This document shows positions 23,640 to 34,800 of a stretch of 64,000 bases of DNA, one piece after another (the first letter of the stretch is position 1; every line of letters begins with the position of its first letter). The notes under the pieces were generated by a model, which was not told where the DNA came from, did not search any database, and saw only the letters and a program-made list of their open reading frames with translations. This DNA is from Hyposmocoma kahamanoa (Eukaryota; Arthropoda; Insecta; Lepidoptera; Cosmopterigidae): assembly GCF_003589595.1 (NCBI RefSeq), contig NW_020656077.1, forward strand, positions 3,928,136-3,992,135. Direction: 5' to 3'. A program made the position numbers and the translations under genes.

Positions 23640-23770
23640 TTGATGATTGACGATCGCATTTAAAATTGAAGAAAACATTCCAGACTAACGGTGGCAAACT
23701 AGGGGATGTATCCGGTTTCGAGCATTTCCGGTAACCGATTTCAACAAAACTTGGCAATAGATGTAATTCC
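23640..23770 (-). repeat. Family B fragment
   Basis: Internal part only (GGTGGCAAACTAGGGGATGT... GTAACCGATTTCA). Both termini are missing. Confidence 0.55.
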
Positions 23771-23771
23771 A

Positions 23772-24140
23772 TGACATACGTTAAGAAGTCCTATATGCCT
23801 GTAATTTTACCAATATCTTTACAAAACCAGAACCCAGTAATACTCTCATTGCTGCTTGGTGGCAGAAATAGGTAACGTAGCGGTAATTTACTGGACGAAC
23901 TACATATTTCATAAGAATACACCTGTCACGTGGTACTTGGCCACCTTCTTCGTACAACGCCCCTAGCGACGACAAGAAAGTAACATTTTGTACACAACCT
24001 CTTTTACTAGTTAATTTTAACTGTTACTCTAAATTAAATTTCGACCAGTATGTAGTAGTAGAGTACCGCTTTTCGGCAGAAATATGTAGTGGCAGTATTC
24101 CCCTGGACGAACTCTTTTATAAGGAGCTCTACGGCTTGTA
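23772..24140 (+). repeat. Two family A 3' fragments flanking a MITE-like piece
   Basis: 23772-23910 and 24065-24140 are family A 3' parts (GGCGGCAGAAATA, TGGACGAACTCTTT). Between them, 23925-24010 contains GCCCCTAGCGACGACAAGA and ACATTTTGTACACAACCTC, matching the interior of the M2 MITEs at 27303, 27665 and 40921. This suggests an M2 insertion into family A. Confidence 0.55.
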
Positions 24141-24559
24141 AACTGCATAGGATACGTATGATGACGCAGAATATTATTTCAACATTTCGACTGAGATGCT
24201 CCAGATATATAAGTCATTATGGAAACTCAGTAACATGCACGATATTTGGTAATGTTGATTACACAATATAAGTTCCTTCTCATTAAATATATGACCGTGT
24301 GGTCTGAATTGTCGATGTAACGTGCGACCACTATTATGTGAAACATGACTACCACGAAATAAGTAAATGTTTGCTTACGCCAGATTTAAGTACGTCGTTT
24401 TTCAAGTCGAATTGTTTCCTGGTAGCAAGGCTTCTTTCCCCTTTGTCAGAAGTTTGCCTAAAATTGCCAAAGACCTATCATATAAAGTTTTTATTATTAA
24501 TTACTAACTGGCGCTCGCGACGTCGACTATCATGAAAATGATTGCTTTTCCTTACATAC

Positions 24560-24765
24560 GTTCATCCCCTGTTTTACTCCTTTAAGATTTATTTTTATGA
24601 CAAAAAGTAGCCTATGTCCTTCTCCTAGGTCCCATCTATATCTATACCAAAATTCATCACATTTGGTGTAGCGACTTAGACGTGTAAACGTAACAAACAG
24701 AGTTACTCTCGCATTTAAAATATTAATTGGCCGAAATGGCACTAATAGTATATTTTTTATCGAAG
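24560..24765 (-). repeat. Dispersed lepidopteran repeat
   Basis: On the minus strand it reads like a common lepidopteran interspersed repeat (GGTATAGATATAGATGGGAC, GAAGGACATAGGCTACTTTT). It yields a 91-codon frame that is not a gene. Confidence 0.5.
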
Positions 24766-24839
24766 GACTAAAACGAGCCAATACATACCCGAGGCGGTTA
24801 GACACCCGACCCTTAGCGAGGGTGTCTATTACTCCGAAG

Positions 24840-26280
24840 GTTTATATTGGCGGCTTTGAGTCTCGAGATGAAAACTTTGCTTTTCGCTTCGATTGCGAGA
24901 AAAAAATTCAATCGTTTTCGGTCTATATCAAAATTACGAAGTAACATTTTGAATTATTCGCGGTATATTTTTTTTTTTCAATCAGACACAGATATAACAA
25001 ACGCGGGAAAATAATATGGCGCCACCATCTATGCAGAAAAGGCACGGAACTAAAACCGTGCGTACTACTGGCTGTTTGAGTTAAATCACTCGAAGTAAAT
25101 TACAAAATTTGGCACTTTTTGCTCCCTAGCTATTGAAGGATGCACTTTACCCCCGCTACGTAAGGCTAATTGACATACCTATTTTTAAAGCATAAGAAGT
25201 GAATAACTAATTTCGTACGGTTTGTACTTCAATTGCAACATATCTCTAATAACTTAGTATTTAATTAAGATAAAGCTGTCCAAATGAAAATGAACTTAAG
25301 AAAAGACTTTCATTCAAATGCAGTCGGTTAAAAAAAATCTTTTCAAAATAGTAACTCAGCTACGTCTGTTGGAATTTAATTTCAGTTCCTAAAACTACCA
25401 TTCTGTTTGTTTTTAATAGCGTCCGATTCGACGTTGCGCCTGGTTTCAACGAATTTTTCAGTTGAGAGTTCTTAAATTGAATTGCATTAAAAGCATCACT
25501 AATACACTCTATGGTACCTAACTTCTCTGTCTACTTTTGTTACCTGACTGACACTGCCAGATCCCTTTAGAAACATTTACCTTAAAAAAGCATTCGCTAA
25601 CGCAATATGTTTCGCCTTCGCTTTAACTTCGCTTCGCTCATTTATACCTTTTGTTTCATATGATTCACTATTTTTATTGTTGATCAAACCTACTTCTAAT
25701 TGACGTCGAAAAGTCAGAAATTCGCGACCTAATTGTTTGAGTCTTTACTTTATATGGGTTCAATACAAATTGATTTCAAGACAGTTTAAAATATTTGTTT
25801 TCAATAAGATTTGTCAGGCGTTGTCGTAGCATTAAATTGATACTTATAGCCAATGTTCTTAGTCAAATACAATGTAATCGGATGGACGCGCGTTTCCCTT
25901 GCAAGTTTACGACAACAATGTCTCGTCGAGGGAACAGTTTCACCATATTTACATAAACTTGTCGATTTAGCTTAGTCGGCGGTTTCCTTGCCAAAGGTTA
26001 ATTTGCTTGCACTAGGATGAAGAATACCGAATTACGTGCGCTAAAGGTACGCGACGTCACTCGACCCATGCGGTTTTACACGCATCCACCGCAAAAATAT
26101 TAAATTTCCGTTTTCTATTGCTCCCCATAAATCTTAACTCAAAAGTACTTACTGATAATTTTAATGTCTAGATGTGATTTTGTTAGTACAAACTTTTAAC
26201 TTCGTTGCATTATAGCAACTTATAGTAATCCAGTAAAATAATTTAGAGTAATAATGCAATTAACAAATAAAATTAACATT
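24840..26280. other. Intergenic, no gene recognised
   Basis: AT-rich. Nothing repeated elsewhere in the window beyond a weak TTCGACGTTGCGCC match to 4050. Confidence 0.5.
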
Positions 26281-26284
26281 TAGA

Positions 26285-26318
26285 ACTTACCTAGAATCAG
26301 GAATACCTTAGTGTTCAT
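26285..26318 (-). CDS. Possible first coding exon with signal-peptide start
   Basis: On the minus strand, ATG at 26318 begins MNTKVFLIL and after 28 coding bases meets CTAG|GTAAGT, a strong splice donor (intron from 26290 downwards). Short first exons that stop inside the signal peptide are common in insect cuticular and other secreted proteins, but this is inference. No partner exon is recognised downstream and no clear TATA box lies upstream, so the exon may be fortuitous. Confidence 0.25.
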
Positions 26319-26404
26319 TATTGTAGCAGAGTTAATACTGGCACAAAGAATAAAGAGTTTTAGACTTGCAGAATACGTTATTGTAATTAGTTTTACAATA
26401 TTAG

Positions 26405-26555
26405 AGGGCGGCGTACAACGCGCGTCACCGTCGGGCCGCGTGTGTTGGTGGTGCGCACGCGACGCATCGACGGCGGCAGCACGTTCACTTTCTACGTGGT
26501 GGGGGCCGCTGGTCACCGGCCGCCCTACCGCACCGGGAAACCAAGGGTTTGTTGA
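26405..26555 (+). CDS. Possible internal exon in a GC-rich island
   Basis: An abruptly GC-rich 150-bp segment beginning after TTTTACAATATTAG, an acceptor-like site. The frame starting CGG at 26409 has about 77% G/C at third positions and reads as alternating hydrophobic and polar residues (VTVGPRVLVV, STFTFYVVG). This fits a beta-rich extracellular domain, but I recognise no family. It stays open to a stop at 26553. No strong donor is visible (GG|GTTTGT is the best). The minus frame is also open, so this may instead be a CpG-rich promoter for the exon at 26318. Confidence 0.25.
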
Positions 26556-26961
26556 CACTACACTGCACGCCCGTAAATAATCGGACGATTAGCAATTAGC
26601 GCAATATCTACCGTGCAGGCCGTTATCTTGCTAACCGCAAAAGCATACCAGATGTAAACAGCACGCTGTGCAGATAAAAGCTTCAATATCCGGTCCCTCG
26701 GCGAACTATGGGAATGCGGATGTAGTCTTATCCGCTATTTCCTCTTATACCAAGAAAGCTGATTCCGGTAGGACACAAAAGCATTAATAATTTAATTAAT
26801 TCATAGATTTCAAGCGAATAAAATTAATTGAAAAGGGTGTGCAATAAGGATCACTCGATGTTGTATCGAATTTAGGCAATAATAATAGATTAGTGGAAGA
26901 CTACCTGCGGAATCGATTGTGATTCTTTATAAGTCAAGGAACTTCTAACTATAGGTGTCTG

Positions 26962-27023
26962 AGGGTCGTATCCCAGAACTCTACTCAATACTCAAGTCAG
27001 GTAGAGTTCTAGAATACGACCCT
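26962..27023. repeat. 23-bp inverted repeat, near-perfect
   Basis: AGGGTCGTATCCCAGAACTC... and its complement at 27001-27023 (about 3 mismatches) around a 16-nt loop. No element ends are recognised. Confidence 0.6.
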
Positions 27024-27074
27024 TAGTTTCTATTTTTCAAGCGCTATTTAGATAATTCCTATAGCAATAGGCAG

Positions 27075-27165
27075 TATCTCAGTGTTGATCCCATTTAAAT
27101 TTAAAGAAAATATTCCACCTCTAAGGGTGGCAAACTAGGGGGTGAATCCGGTTTCACGCATTTTA
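27075..27165 (-). repeat. Family B fragment
   Basis: Contains CCACCTCTAAGGGTGGCAAA and GAATCCGGTTTCACGCATTT. It gives an uninterrupted version of the site used by the MITE at 36608. Confidence 0.6.
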
Positions 27166-27177
27166 ACTTAGTAATTA

Positions 27178-27522
27178 CTGCTTGGCGGCAGAAATATGTA
27201 AGGTTGCTGTACTCCCCGGGACGAACTCTTTCACGATAAGCTCTACTGCTACCAAATAACAGCGTAGTCGCATGAGGTGCGATGTGGTCGGAATGTTGTT
27301 TACAGTGGCAGTTGTCTCTAGCCAGTTAAAGAGGTTGTATAGAAAGTGTAATAACATTTTGTATACAACCTCTTTTACTCGAGAGCATGACAAGAGGTCA
27401 TCGCTAGGGGCGCTGTACAAAAAAGGCGGCAGCTGCCTGAGTGGCACTGCAATTGCTATGGCTGGTCCTGTGTCGCTTACCACCAGATGCACGATTTGCT
27501 CGTTCCGTCCTAGGTATCAAAA
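27178..27522. repeat. Family A parts in opposite orientation around an M2-like insert
   Basis: 27178-27258 is the plus-strand 3' part of family A and 27430-27522 the minus-strand 5' part. In between, 27303-27425 matches the M2 interior (CTAGGGGCGCTGTAC) and holds a perfect 14-bp stem, AAAGAGGTTGTATA with TATACAACCTCTTT. Confidence 0.6.
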
Positions 27523-27542
27523 AAAAAATACACAAAGTAAAG

Positions 27543-27972
27543 GCCACACGATGCGTTGCATCGGCGACGCTCGCGCTTTGACGCAGCGTCGTACTATATA
27601 TGAATTAGAACAACATGCCAGGAGGCATGTTGCGGCGGAACGCGTGCGTATCGGACAAGTGACCAGTGCCTCTACCATGAGATTGCGGTGATAGTTATCG
27701 CCAGCGACCGCGTAAAATGTTTGTATACAAAATATTGTTTCTTCTTGCAAACCGCTAGGGGCGCTGTTTAATTTGCAATTGTGTAGTAATTTACACGGTC
27801 GCTAGTGACATCAGTTACGGCGAGCTCGTCGTCGGTAGAGACACTGGAGACGAAGCGGTGAGGGGTGAAGCGGTGAATAAGTAAGTAGCGTTAGATTGCG
27901 AGAACACGTTGCTCGTCTGGCACTCGGTGCGTTGAAATAAGAATTGCGACTACGCAACGCACCGGCAGCCCC
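27543..27972. mobile_element. M1 MITE, second copy, interrupted
   Basis: 27543-27664 matches the left half of the element at 1032 and 27846-27972 the right half (GAGACGAAGCGG...). The right terminus is decayed. The M2 element at 27665-27845 sits between the halves. Confidence 0.65.
27665..27845 (+). mobile_element. M2 MITE nested in M1
   Basis: A 181-bp element with ends AGTGCCTCTACC and GGTAGAGACACT and an interior with GCCAGCGACCGCGTAAA and an inverted relative of it (TTTACACGGTCGCTAG). Second copy at 40921. Confidence 0.7.
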
Positions 27973-28019
27973 CGCTTTAAGGGATATTTCGAAGTTCAAT
28001 CTCAAAGGGAATGAAAAGT

Positions 28020-28960
28020 ATAGGAAACTCTAAACCGCTTAAATAAAAGATATGAAAACTCTTAAGGGGATGAAACTAGAGATCTACCGGGTTGTAAGGA
28101 ATAAATGCTTTAACATTTTTTTATATCAAAAACGTGTACATCTAAAGGTTACAGTAGAAGTGTTTTTTGTAAGAAAATATGATGAATATGAGACTTCAAT
28201 AATGATCCGTATAAATATCTCTTTAAAATACGGCGGAATTTTCGATACATTACTCAGAATCTAATAAAATTACGTGCTTGGTAATAGGTCAAGTGGCAAC
28301 TTAGAAGTATTTTCGAAGTAAGCACGTGTGCTATTTTTTGAGAGTAGATTATTTTTTGACTTGTTGAAATTTATATAAACAAAAGTATTTTTCTCAAACA
28401 TGCTCGGAAACGTTTGCATTACTTTTAAAAAACAAACACGGAAGTTTGTAATTTAGGGACCATGTATCTTACCGGCCAAGGCCTGCAAAGTAAAACTAAG
28501 TATGAAAATTCAGTATTGTCCGCTGCTCTAAGCTTGTAACAATTAACTTTGTAAACAGGCAAAAGGAAAACCTACCAACTGTCCAGTGTTCTTAATTGCG
28601 AGAATTAAAATGCCTTCTTGAAAAAAAAAGAAAATGGTGGTAAATAAACTAAAGACTTTGGTACTCTTTTGTTTCTTCGGTTTTGTTTTGGACTTTCATC
28701 GCGAAAATTAGTTTCTCGTGAGAAGAACGATAACAAAAATATACCAATGGATACATATTCAACCATATCCTCGGAAGATCAGCAGACTATTATTAATGTG
28801 CCTGGAAAAATAATAAGATTTTCTTATAGCAATATAATAGCCCGAACATGTCAAATATCACATTTACTTTTTCCCACAGACCACATTTCTTCCGTGCCTT
28901 TTCCATTTAAGTAGTCTTTTATTATTTCCTAAACAAAAAAGCACTATATAAGCCTCGGCG
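28020..28960. other. Intergenic, no gene recognised
   Basis: AT-rich. A TATATAAGCC box at about 28945 could be a promoter remnant of the retroelement that follows, but no LTR can be delimited. Confidence 0.4.
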
Positions 28961-29045
28961 GGAACGGACATTACTTGACTCGTATTTAATACAAGGCCTT
29001 GCTGGCGCTCAGCCTAGTAACTCATGCTCGTCCAGCAGTCCCTGA

Positions 29046-30417
29046 CATTACTACTGCGGAAATCTTAGACATCAACGTCGGTTTTGCCCTGCCGCTAACA
29101 GTACGTGTTTAAAGTGTGGGAAACGCGGGCACTTCGCTAAATCATGTCGGAGTCAAACTTCAGCATCTACTGCAAATGCAGAAGAAGGAGATTCGATCTC
29201 GTCTAGTTTATTTGTAGCTACAGTTGGCTTGAATAGATGTGTATTCCCCATAAAGCTAAATGGGATAAATGTCAAAGCCCTAATCGACACTGGGAGTACA
29301 GCTAGTTTTGTTGACGAAAAACTTGTACAAAGGTACAATATTCCAACACGTACATGGAAACAAAACGTATCAATGGCTTCTCAAGTACTAAAATCTCAGA
29401 TAACATCCGCCTGTTATGCGGATATACAGTTAAATGGAAGTGTATATCCAGATACGCTACTTCGCGTCATGGAGAATCTATGTTCTGATGTTATAATAGG
29501 ACACGATATCATGGCGCAATGCTCATCATTAGAGATTAAATTTGATGGACCCAAACCCTCTTTGACTTTTAAAGAAGCGAATATAGAACCAGTAAACCTC
29601 TTTCCAGACCTAAGCCCTAATTGTACACCTATAGCTGTAAAATCAAGAAGGCATGCCAGTGATAATTTAGTGTTCATAGAATCCGAAATTCATAGTCTCC
29701 TCTCTGAAGGAATACTAGAAGAAAGTACTTCACCATGGCGGGCCCAAACTCTGCTAACCTCTGGAACACACCACAAGAAGCGTATGTGTATAGATTATTC
29801 GCAAACAATCAATAAATTCACATACCTAGATGCATACCCTCTCCCTAATATGGAAGATGTCGTAGCTAAGGTCGCGAAATGGAAAGTATTTTCAAAAATT
29901 GACTTAAAATCAGCTTATCACCAAATACCAATCCTGGACTCAAACAAGCAGTTCACCGCCTTCGAAGCTTGCGGGAATCTCTATCAGTTTACTCGTATAC
30001 CTTTCGGCGTCACAAACGGAGTAGCGTGTTTTCAAAGGTCAATCGATACTATAATCAGAAAGACTAATCTAAGCGGAGTGTATCCATACTTAGATGATAT
30101 CACTGTATGCGGTATGGATGAAGCTGATCACGATGAGAGACTTAAGAAATTTTTGGAGGTTGCTGATCATTATTCGCTTACAACAAACAAAAAAAAAATG
30201 TGAATTTTCCACTCGAGAGATAAATATTCTTGGCTATAGAATAGCAAACGGTATAGTTAAACCGGATCCTCAAAGGTTAAGTGCTCTACTTGATATGCCT
30301 AAAGATTCACCATCGCTTAGACGAGCTATTAGCCTATTTACTTATTTCAAGGCGCTCTCTCATTTTATTGCTGCACCCCTCTTCTCGGTCTCTGCAATAA
30401 TGCACTATTCTCCATAA
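29046..30417 (+). pseudogene. Ty3/gypsy-type retrotransposon remnant: zinc knuckle, protease, RT
   Basis: The largest coding segment of the window. One frame runs from just after a TGA (29043-29045) to 30203, 385 codons. Its N-terminus is a nucleocapsid-type CCHC knuckle (C21, C24, H29, C34), preceded by a CG...C half-motif whose first cysteine position falls at the stop. An aspartic protease follows with the active-site triad ALIDTGS (D at about 81), then a reverse transcriptase with FSKIDLKSAYHQIP, FGVTNGVACFQRS and the catalytic YLDD (about 348-351). An A-run at 30190-30199 carries a one-base shift; the thumb region (ILGYRIANGIVKPDP) continues in the next frame to a stop at 30415. RNase H, integrase and LTRs are absent. 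No ATG begins the frame, so this is the interior of a gag-pol fusion. It is dead, but only lightly decayed. Confidence 0.9.
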
Positions 30418-30429
30418 CTATGTATATTT

Positions 30430-30610
30430 GGCATTCAAGAGTTCTACTTTAACGTTTTAAAACGTTACATATATAGGTTATTGGAATAAAAAGCCCATTT
30501 CCGAAAAAAATCCTAAAGCATTGTGTGGGGTTGCCGTAAAATGATAAAACTCACTAGACATTTATTTTATTTTCCTACGAAACAGTCGAGTGGTCCGAAG
30601 TTCAGTTTGC
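30430..30610. other. Short unassigned stretch downstream of the retroelement
   Basis: Includes a 16-bp palindrome AACGTTTTAAAACGTT. GTCGAGTGGTCCGAAGTT near 30590 recurs near 46016, pointing to a shared unnamed repeat. Confidence 0.4.
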
Positions 30611-30614
30611 GTAG

Positions 30615-30815
30615 CCCAGCAGTCATGTGAGCATTACTGTGTTCCGATTTTAAAGGGCATATGGGACTTGTCAACTTATGTCTCCGTGTGACGAACGCAG
30701 TGGCAGTACTCCTCAGACCTTTGCTTTCTAACGCTCTGAGTGGAACTACAGCTGCTATGGACAGGCGTGTCGCTTTCTACGACTCTTTCGTCCCGCCACA
30801 GTATCATAAAAAGAA
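30615..30815 (-). repeat. Family A repeat, 5' two-thirds
   Basis: Reverse copy with both stem-loop regions; the distal end is lost. Confidence 0.7.
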
Positions 30816-31690
30816 TACCTAATGTCAATTGAAATAACATAAAATATATATCGATAAATTTGTGTCCGTAATGTCCTCTGCCTTCCCTTCCGCTGGTTTG
30901 TGTTGGCTCTAAATCGCTCACTATGCCCTTGATTTGAGAAAGGCACTAAGCATCACCGTTTGACGAAGTCCTCCGCTTCAAATACTGAATGTATCTATTT
31001 GTTGGGACTTCAAAATAGTTACTAAACGTGTTTCAACCAATCTCCATACGTGCTTACCAATCCTTTCTAAGTAACAATTATTCTAGTATTTAGATCTCAA
31101 TTTTGGCATGCATTCCAATTTATTTCGTAATATTAGCGACCGATTTGGTTGAACCATAAAAATATCAGTTACATAGTAAAATGCATATTGCGAAGCCACA
31201 TCGATGCTATAATTTATGTAATTGTCTATGTAAGATATTTTTTGAAAATGCTTACTTGGTACCAGAAGCGACACATCATCATCTTATTCAAAGTGAATGA
31301 CCGGAGAAGCGAGAAAAACTATTTTGCTCTATGAAATGGTTCGATACAATTTAACATTAAACAACGGCTTTACAAAAAATGTACGCCACGTCTAAAGAAT
31401 GTGCTAATTTGTTACACGATAGGATGTACTTTATCCGATCACATAAAATCCTGAAAACAGACTAAAATAAAAGTTTGAAATGAATTATTTAAGAATACAA
31501 TTTCTAACTTTGTACGTAATTTTTATATGGGGATATTTCTCTTTAAAAACTACAAAGAACAACGCCGGATTTGTATCAAATTCTCTCCGCCTATTCTTAT
31601 TTTATTTATATTAATTTAGGGCGCGAGAGGCGAACCCCTACCCCTACTCCTCATCTCCCATAATCTAGGCTCGCCATGAAATATCTCGCC

Positions 31691-31927
31691 TTACGAGGAA
31701 GGGTCTTGTTGGCGTGGCCTCCTCAACTCCTCATGGTTCATAGAGAACTCCTTGACCGCTCTATAGCTGCTCACTTTGATCTTCATCTTTATTTGTTTAC
31801 TATACGCCATTCCTGGTCTTTCTCCCTTTATTTTCCCTTCTATCTTGCCCTCATTTATCACTCTCACATATTCATCATTACGTAAGATATGTCCAAACAT
31901 TTCCCCCTTCTGTTCTATACTGTATAC
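31691..31927 (-). pseudogene. LINE reverse-transcriptase C-terminal relic
   Basis: One minus-strand frame reads EQKGEMFGHILRNDEYVRVI, then EGKI, KGERPGMAYSKQIK and AVKEFSMN, ending at a stop near 31691. This is the conserved C-terminal tail of a large class of insect endonuclease/RT LINEs (GHxxRxxE...EGKI.GKR.RGRP). Only this 79-codon tail remains. The GC-rich stretch 31620-31690 is probably the adjoining 3' region. Confidence 0.75.
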
Positions 31928-31959
31928 AAAAGATTAATTTTTTCCCTAACCCTTTTCAA

Positions 31960-32140
31960 ACTTCTAGTTCAGAAGCGACACACTTGGATAAAAAATCAAT
32001 TGCAGTAACCCGTTTAGCTCTTGCAAGTCGTATAGGTCTTGATCTATCATATTTGTAAAAAATATTGTAATTGATAAGTATATACAATTTTTTGTTTAAG
32101 TTTGTTTAAGATCAACAACCCTAAAGTTTCTTAAATTCAT
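31960..32140. repeat. LINE/SINE 3'-like repeat, copy 1
   Basis: Shares GTAACCCGTTTAGCTCTTGC-type sequence and the downstream ATTGTAA...GTATACAA...AAGTTTCTT order with 32935-33125. It ends in an (AAT)n run. Confidence 0.4.
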
Positions 32141-32282
32141 TTAATAATAATAATAATAAAAATATATTCTCAGACAATATGATCCATAATATTTGTTAGT
32201 AAAAGGAATACTTAAGCTAGTGTTAGCGTGAACTTAAAAAAATAAAAACATTAAAAACAAAAAGAATTTTGTATAAAAATGG

Positions 32283-32660
32283 GAGGACAGCGTATCCAGC
32301 CATTGCGGGCTATGAATGGCTAGCGCTGTGCAAACGCATCCATCACCCCGGCATTGGGGACTCCCACTTATCTGCCAATGTGTTCAGGATGCCGTTCGTG
32401 CTGTGACGCATACGACGGAGTAGCGACGCGCTTCGCTTTCGTATGATAGCGTAAAAATCGTCAACACGTTTTTCAGCGCACATGGTTGACGCGCTACGAA
32501 AAGGTATAAGTCGAAAAAGCATCCTGAACGCATTGTTATATTGGACACGCAGTGCACCATATGCTCGCGCGTATACGCAGCTGCACTGTTTACCCACAGG
32601 CTGCGCGTGTAAAAGAACTGGTAGTATGCATTGATAAGCGTTATCTTCACTTCATCTACA
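32283..32660. repeat. CpG-rich island, probable MITE
   Basis: Dense ACGCG/CGCGT-type motifs in both orientations and an AGCCATT/AATGGCT palindrome at the left. The composition matches the other GC-rich MITEs but the termini are not clear. Minus-strand frames of 84 and 93 codons here have no recognisable homology. Confidence 0.4.
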
Positions 32661-32699
32661 ACCAAGCCAACACATTACAATAGACTGCCAATGCCCTGC

Positions 32700-32725
32700 T
32701 CTCTCTCTCTCTCTCTCTCTCTCTA
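32700..32725 (+). repeat. (CT)n microsatellite
   Basis: Thirteen CT units. Confidence 0.95.
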
Positions 32726-32934
32726 TACATGCGTTATCACATAGGTATAAAAGGCGATTTATATGCTTCTTTGATAAGATTTGGGCTGTCATTCAAAATT
32801 TGCCACATAAACGTAAAACGTAAAATATGAACGTTAAGGTTATGATTACGGTTACGATTTCAAGTTATTCAAGCTGCTTTTGACAGTCGTCTTCACAAAA
32901 TCACAAATACATTTAAGGGTTGATGAAACAAAAA

Positions 32935-33125
32935 CTTTATATTCAAGTTTAATATAGCTTTTGCGTACTTGGATCTCTTAAATCCGTGGTAGTGACCCGT
33001 TTGTCTCTTGCAGGTTGTCTCGATCTATGAAGTGTAAAATGTTGTAAATGAAAAATGTATACAAATGTTTATTTACAAAAAGCAACCTGTAGAGTTTCTT
33101 GCTCATTCGTCTCAGGGGAATCTGT
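32935..33125 (+). repeat. LINE/SINE 3'-like repeat, copy 2
   Basis: Ends in GAGTTTCTTGCTCATTCGTC, close to a 3' motif widely seen in lepidopteran non-LTR elements. A related copy lies at 31960. Confidence 0.45.
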
Positions 33126-33546
33126 GTTACGAATGAATGGTAGAGTTTAATCATTGCGACTACTTTGAGAGTAATTTGCTTGTCTATGAAATAAAAAGGT
33201 TATTTGACTTTGAATTTGACATATTTTCATTCGCGTATGTAAGTAAAATAAGAAAACAATTTACCACTAATTACTATTATTCCATTGAGACTTCATTGGA
33301 ATTATATTGCAGTTATGATAGTATTTATTATTCAAGTTGCAATGGCTGCTTTGTCTAAAGAGAGTATCAGTGGAACGGCAGTGATGGCATTCGTTCATTC
33401 AATTACTAATGAATGATATTGCCTTCCTAAAACTACAACGGAAATTACTATGCATATCATAATTAGTAATTTAGTCTTCAAATAATAAAATGTATTTTTA
33501 ATAAACTAAATCTTCGATAATCGATATAAGCAATAATTGTAAGTAA

Positions 33547-34012
33547 TAATCTCAGTACAGAGTACTAAAAAAACCGACCTCAAAAGTACGTGGAATTACA
33601 TATAATTACCAAGTTTTATTGAAATCGGTTACCGGAAAGTGTGCAAACCGGATTCATCTAGTTCGCCACTACACGGAACTTGACACAGGAGATAATACAA
33701 ATCGGTTCTCACAACTCAAAGTATATTGAGAGAAAAACGCCTTGAATTAAAGAATAACAAAATCGACCATTAAAATAATTGCTTACTAAAATTTAGGCGC
33801 TATTAATAAAAATTATTCTTTATGCGTGAACGGCCACCCTTAAAGGTGGATGATTTCTTCAAAATTAAATGGGACCACTATGGAGGTACCCTCTTTCCAA
33901 TAAAAAAAGAAACATGAAAATTGGTTGACAAATACCGGAGTTATCGCGTAACATACATACAAAAAAACATACAGTCGAATTGAGAACCTCCTCCTTTTTT
34001 TGAAGTCGGTTA
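33547..34012 (+). repeat. Family B repeat, full-length copy
   Basis: Best complete unit. The left inverted end AACCGACCTCAAAAG starts at 33572 and the complementary right end TTTTTGAAGTCGGTT finishes at 34011. About 465 bp including the CTCAGTACAGAGTACT leader. No coding potential. Confidence 0.8.
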
Positions 34013-34169
34013 AATACGAATCGTAACAAACGTGAAATAATTTAGTAGACTACGAATCGACACTGAACAGCAGAATATCAAAAAATTGCTATGGCAGTTG
34101 AATAGTAGCTCGATCGACAAACGACTGAGATGATTTAAAATTAGCAGACTTGGGTCCAAGTAGTTTGGT

Positions 34170-34440
34170 TTTTTTTTATAATGTCAAGTGACGGGACGAA
34201 CAAGACGTGCGCCTGATGGTATATCGATGCGACTCAGAACTTTAAATCGCAAAGATCTGAGTGGCAATGCCACTAAGCCCGTCAATCTAGAGACATAAGT
34301 TGACAAGTCCCATGTGCCTGTAATTTTACCAGCCCTACCCTTCAAAACCGAAACACAACATTAGTGCTTGGCGGCAGAAATAGGTAAGGTGGCAGTACTT
34401 CCCTGGTCGAACTCTTTTACAAGGCGCTCTACAGCCAGTA
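34170..34440 (+). repeat. Family A repeat, near full length
   Basis: From TTTTATAATGTCAAGTGACG to AAGGCGCTCTACAGCC. It lacks a short block before the first stem-loop. The pentanucleotide array follows 35 bp later. Confidence 0.75.
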
Positions 34441-34474
34441 ATAATAAGGTTATAGTTAGGTTGGTGTTTTCACT

Positions 34475-34580
34475 GTTCAATTCAGTTCAGTTCCTTTCTG
34501 TTCAGTACAGTTCAGTTCCCATTAGATCAGTTCATATCAGTTCAGGTCAGTTCAGTTCAGTTCCGTTCAGTTCAGTTCAA
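34475..34580 (+). repeat. (TTCAG)n pentanucleotide array
   Basis: About 20 units of TTCAG with point changes. It makes a spurious Ser-Val-Gln-Phe frame. Confidence 0.9.
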
Positions 34581-34800
34581 TTAAATTCTATTTACTTATT
34601 CATTCGTTAATACAGGTATCTGATACAGATCATAATAATAATTCTATGGAATCTCAGCAATGAGCCATATGAAGTCAATTAAACAAAAACAAAAGTAAAT
34701 TAATAATAGTAGGTACAATGTAAAAAAAATTCATAAAGTCTAATAATATTAATAACTAATTGGTACCCAACTCTCAGCATTTGCCTATTTTAAAGAAATG

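Noticed and set aside
27272..27691. A 139-codon plus-strand ORF
   Set aside because: It crosses family A, M2 and M1 repeat boundaries, so it is a mosaic of mobile DNA.
28940..29045. Left LTR of the Ty3/gypsy remnant
   Set aside because: A TATATAAG box is present, but no matching repeat exists downstream of 30417 and no TG...CA boundaries or primer-binding site can be fixed.
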